Below, in pieces: positions 61,774-64,000 of a DNA stretch of 64,000 nt. Both the position numbers and the translations under genes were made by a program. This stretch comes from Candidatus Ozemibacter sibiricus. Its GTDB lineage: Bacteria > Muiribacteriota > Ozemobacteria > Ozemobacterales > Ozemobacteraceae. Position 1 is the first letter of the stretch, and each line of letters begins with the position of its first letter. The notes beneath the pieces are model-generated. The model had not been told where the DNA came from, made no database searches, and worked only from the letters and a program-made list of their open reading frames with translations. Where the stretch lies: the NCBI GenBank assembly GCA_003327425.1, contig QOQW01000004.1, positions 186,001-250,000 of the forward strand, read 5' to 3'.

Positions 61774-64000
61774 ATGACGAAACGTGGGTTTACTCTAGTC
61801 GAGGCCATGGTCATGATCCTCATGGCTGCCATCTTGATCGTTCCAGTGGTCGGGGTCATGACCAATACTGGCACCAGCATTCGGGCAGCTGAACTGCGCA
61901 ACTTTATGCAGAACCTCGCCGAGGCGAAAATGGCTCAGCTCTTCCATGATGCCATGTTCTCCCAGCAAATGCCGGTCTCTCAGACGGCTTATCCTGTTCC
62001 CTATCCCAGTGTTGATCCCGAATTCAACATCATGGTTTCCACCGAAGTTTCCGAACCGATCACCATCAGCGGCCAAACCTCATCCACCTACGACTTCCTC
62101 GAGGGACCGCAGCCCGCAGGGCTCATGGCGGTTTCTGTCCAAGTCTGGCTGGCCGAACCTGAACCCGAAATCGCCACCATCACCCTCTTTTCGCTCATCA
62201 GCCCTCCCACTCCTCCTCCCGACCTGATCTACCTGTGCGCTCCTGTCGCCAAGCAGATTCTGGTTGTCCACCCCATCAGCCACGAGACACTCAAAACTTA
62301 CGATCTGCCTTTTCCTCCGATGTATGCCGCCGTCCACCCCAATCGAGAGTATCTTGCGGTTAAATGCCCTAAACACATCCTTCTTGTTAAAATTCAAGAA
62401 CCCAACGAAGGAACCGTCTATATCGCGTATGATGCCGGCGCAGGCGACATCTGCCTGTCGAATGTCGCCGCCACCGGAGACAATAATGCCCGCCTAGACC
62501 GCGGTCTTGTTTTCCGCTCCGACGGAAAATATCTGTATTTCACGCACGCCAGTCTCAACTGTTTAATGATGCTCACTGTCCCCTCAAACCTCCCAGGATG
62601 CCCCTGGTCTTCCACCCCTCTCTCCCCCGTTCTTAGCTCCAATCGCACCACCGACATGGAGCTTTTGCAAAACGGCATGATCGCCATTACCAGCAAACCT
62701 GGCGTCACCAACAACGAAGTACGATTTTTCAACACCCATAACCATACTATGGTTTCCAAGTTTATTGGGGCAACCACCGCCAAAGAAACCGTCACTGGGT
62801 CCCGCGACGGGCGCTATGTCTACTATCGGGAAGGGTCTGACACAATAACCGAAGGGCTGTACGACGCCCCTACCCTTCAATATTCTGGCGATTTCACTGG
62901 ATCAACTTTCGGAGGCGCCAACGAAAAATTCGACATGGTCGTCACCCCCGACAACATGTGGTTGGTTATCGCCGGCATCAGATCTGGCAATCAAGAGCAC
63001 CTGTTCGCTTTCAAGCGGCCACTTGAGGCATTTCAAAATCCAATCAACCTAGCCCTGCTAGGTGGTAGTGCCACCCCTGGCTCACGACGCTTTGCCAAAT
63101 CAAAAAACCTGGACGGCATCATAACCCTCTATGTTTCCCCTTATTCTAAGGAACTCGTGGGCATTAGCCAATCCTCAAAGGTTTTCTACCCCAATATCGA
63201 AAAACTGGCCAAAGGCTCCTACGAATCCACCCTTATGCCTTACAAGGAATATTCCGAAACCATGTCCGACGCTGCTTGCCGCGAACCAGAGCTGGTCTGG
63301 ATCGCCTGCTCTGATGGGTCCACCAAACACCAGGTTGAATGTGTCGACATTTATCGATCTCCAGGAATGTTCCTCGATAAGAACCGTCAAATTCCCCTGA
63401 CTGCCAGGCCTCGCTTCATCTATCCTACTGCCGGCGCCGACCAGATAGAAATCTGCCTCGATGGCACCAATGCCCCCCGACCGCTTGACCCCGTCACCTG
63501 CTACCTAGCCGATCATACTCCCGCACTGGTTATGCCCACTTCGGGCAACCCCGTCAAAGCGTACCGCCTTCTCGACCGCAGCATGCTGGTGCTGCTCGAG
63601 AACAGCGCCAGCACCTGGAACGGCGACTTTCCCGGCACCATTACAAATGTCAACAACATCACCAATGGATTTTTGCTTTTCCGAGCCGACAGCACGGGCA
63701 ACCTCGAGTCGACCGCCTGGCTAGGGTACAATCTTCCTGGCACGGAAGGGTATAAAATCCGCCATGCGGAGCCCCTGCGACGCCACGACGGTGCTTATGT
63801 CCTGATCAGCAAAGACGCCAATGCCCAAGACGGAGTGCTGTTTTGGATCGAAAAAAGCGCGAGCGGCGGCTTGACCGGCGCCGAAGGAACCAACGTCTAC
63901 CGCATCATGAATATGTGGCAGACCAAATTTGACGGCTTTCCCGAAGGCAATCCGACCCATTTTGCCTTATCATATGACGACGGCTTGATGGTGATTCACG
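61774..64000 (+). CDS. Giant pseudopilin with propeller-like body, 3' end missing
   Basis: At least 742 residues, open at the right edge. The N-terminus is a prepilin leader: MTKR-GFTLVEAMVMILMAA, with the cleavage site G-F, the Glu at position +5 of the mature protein and a hydrophobic helix, so it should be cut by a PilD-type peptidase. Ordinary pseudopilins have 120-250 residues. The long body contains beta-rich repeats such as KQILVVHPISHETLKTYDLP, AAVHPNREYLAVK and VFRSDGKYLYFTHA, resembling YVTN/WD-type propeller blades. Codons are visibly less GC-biased than in the rest of the window. AAAGGA and a strong promoter support the ATG. Probably a minor pilin or adhesin at a pilus or type II-like pseudopilus tip (inference). 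Confidence 0.8.
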   Translation, partial: MTKRGFTLVEAMVMILMAAILIVPVVGVMTNTGTSIRAAELRNFMQNLAEAKMAQLFHDAMFSQQMPVSQTAYPVPYPSVDPEFNIMVSTEVSEPITISGQTSSTYDFLEGPQPAGLMAVSVQVWLAEPEPEIATITLFSLISPPTPPPDLIYLCAPVAKQILVVHPISHETLKTYDLPFPPMYAAVHPNREYLAVKCPKHILLVKIQEPNEGTVYIAYDAGAGDICLSNVAATGDNNARLDRGLVFRSDGKYLYFTHASLNCLMMLTVPSNLPGCPWSSTPLSPVLSSNRTTDMELLQNGMIAITSKPGVTNNEVRFFNTHNHTMVSKFIGATTAKETVTGSRDGRYVYYREGSDTITEGLYDAPTLQYSGDFTGSTFGGANEKFDMVVTPDNMWLVIAGIRSGNQEHLFAFKRPLEAFQNPINLALLGGSATPGSRRFAKSKNLDGIITLYVSPYSKELVGISQSSKVFYPNIEKLAKGSYESTLMPYKEYSETMSDAACREPELVWIACSDGSTKHQVECVDIYRSPGMFLDKNRQIPLTARPRFIYPTAGADQIEICLDGTNAPRPLDPVTCYLADHTPALVMPTSGNPVKAYRLLDRSMLVLLENSASTWNGDFPGTITNVNNITNGFLLFRADSTGNLESTAWLGYNLPGTEGYKIRHAEPLRRHDGAYVLISKDANAQDGVLFWIEKSASGGLTGAEGTNVYRIMNMWQTKFDGFPEGNPTHFALSYDDGLMVIH

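Overview
The window comes from a GC-rich, apparently Gram-negative bacterium: it has Sec signal peptides, secretin- and PilN-like domains and a type IV pilin-like leader. Most genes have strong third-position G/C bias. No ribosomal or other reliable marker gene is present, so the lineage cannot be fixed. The mix of pseudopilin, SpoIIE-type phosphatase, tubulin-like/vWA and Hsp70 cassettes would fit a little-studied phylum such as Candidatus Riflebacteria/Ozemobacteria, but that is a guess. No tRNA, rRNA, CRISPR array or insertion sequence was recognised.

Region 1 (1-14804). A left-truncated CHASE2-GAF-GGDEF cyclase faces a minus-strand block. Read in its own direction from a good promoter (14775-14804), the block encodes a large tubulin/FtsZ-like protein, a membrane vWA protein, two overlapping dynamin-like GTPase genes, an exported TPR protein and Hfq. 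A possible small Cys-rich protein, a terminator/attenuator and a polysaccharide deacetylase follow. The tubulin-like + vWA + GTPase set matches a predicted bacterial membrane-remodelling system.

Region 2 (14970-27073). Divergent from that block lie four receptor phosphatases of about 1000 residues each, arranged A1-B1-A2-B2. Each has several membrane spans, two extracytoplasmic regions, a HAMP-like segment and a SpoIIE/RsbU-type PP2C domain. The A and B members of each pair overlap by ATGA, and A1B1 and A2B2 look like copies of one ancestral gene pair.

Region 3 (27134-42121). Mostly housekeeping and signalling genes: an exported protein of a family often labelled asparagine synthetase B, a trehalose operon (OtsA-OtsB fusion plus TreS), an ABC1/UbiB-like kinase, a CsoR-EamA pair, an HD-GYP protein, a BMP-type binding protein, a barrel-less secretin-like protein, a glycine-zipper protein, an MTA phosphorylase-like enzyme and a PfkB kinase.

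Region 4 (42315-53293). A Ser/Thr kinase-TPR protein, a GrpE-like protein, an Hsp70 with zinc ribbons inserted between its two domains, a J-like protein lacking HPD, and a zinc-ribbon membrane protein form one cluster. A minus-strand set (PilN-like protein, ClpA-like double AAA+ unfoldase, small membrane protein) converges on it. This is the most unusual protein-quality-control arrangement in the window.

Region 5 (53610-64000). A HEAT/WG-repeat protein is followed by a hicBA toxin-antitoxin pair bracketed by 30-bp direct repeats, an NTT-like carrier, and a nucleotidyltransferase/HepT-like pair reduced to two end fragments with an AAA/DUF4143 gene between them. A basic exported protein, a YfhO remnant and a right-truncated giant pseudopilin with a propeller-like body and visibly lower GC complete the window. 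This end shows the clearest signs of gene gain and decay.
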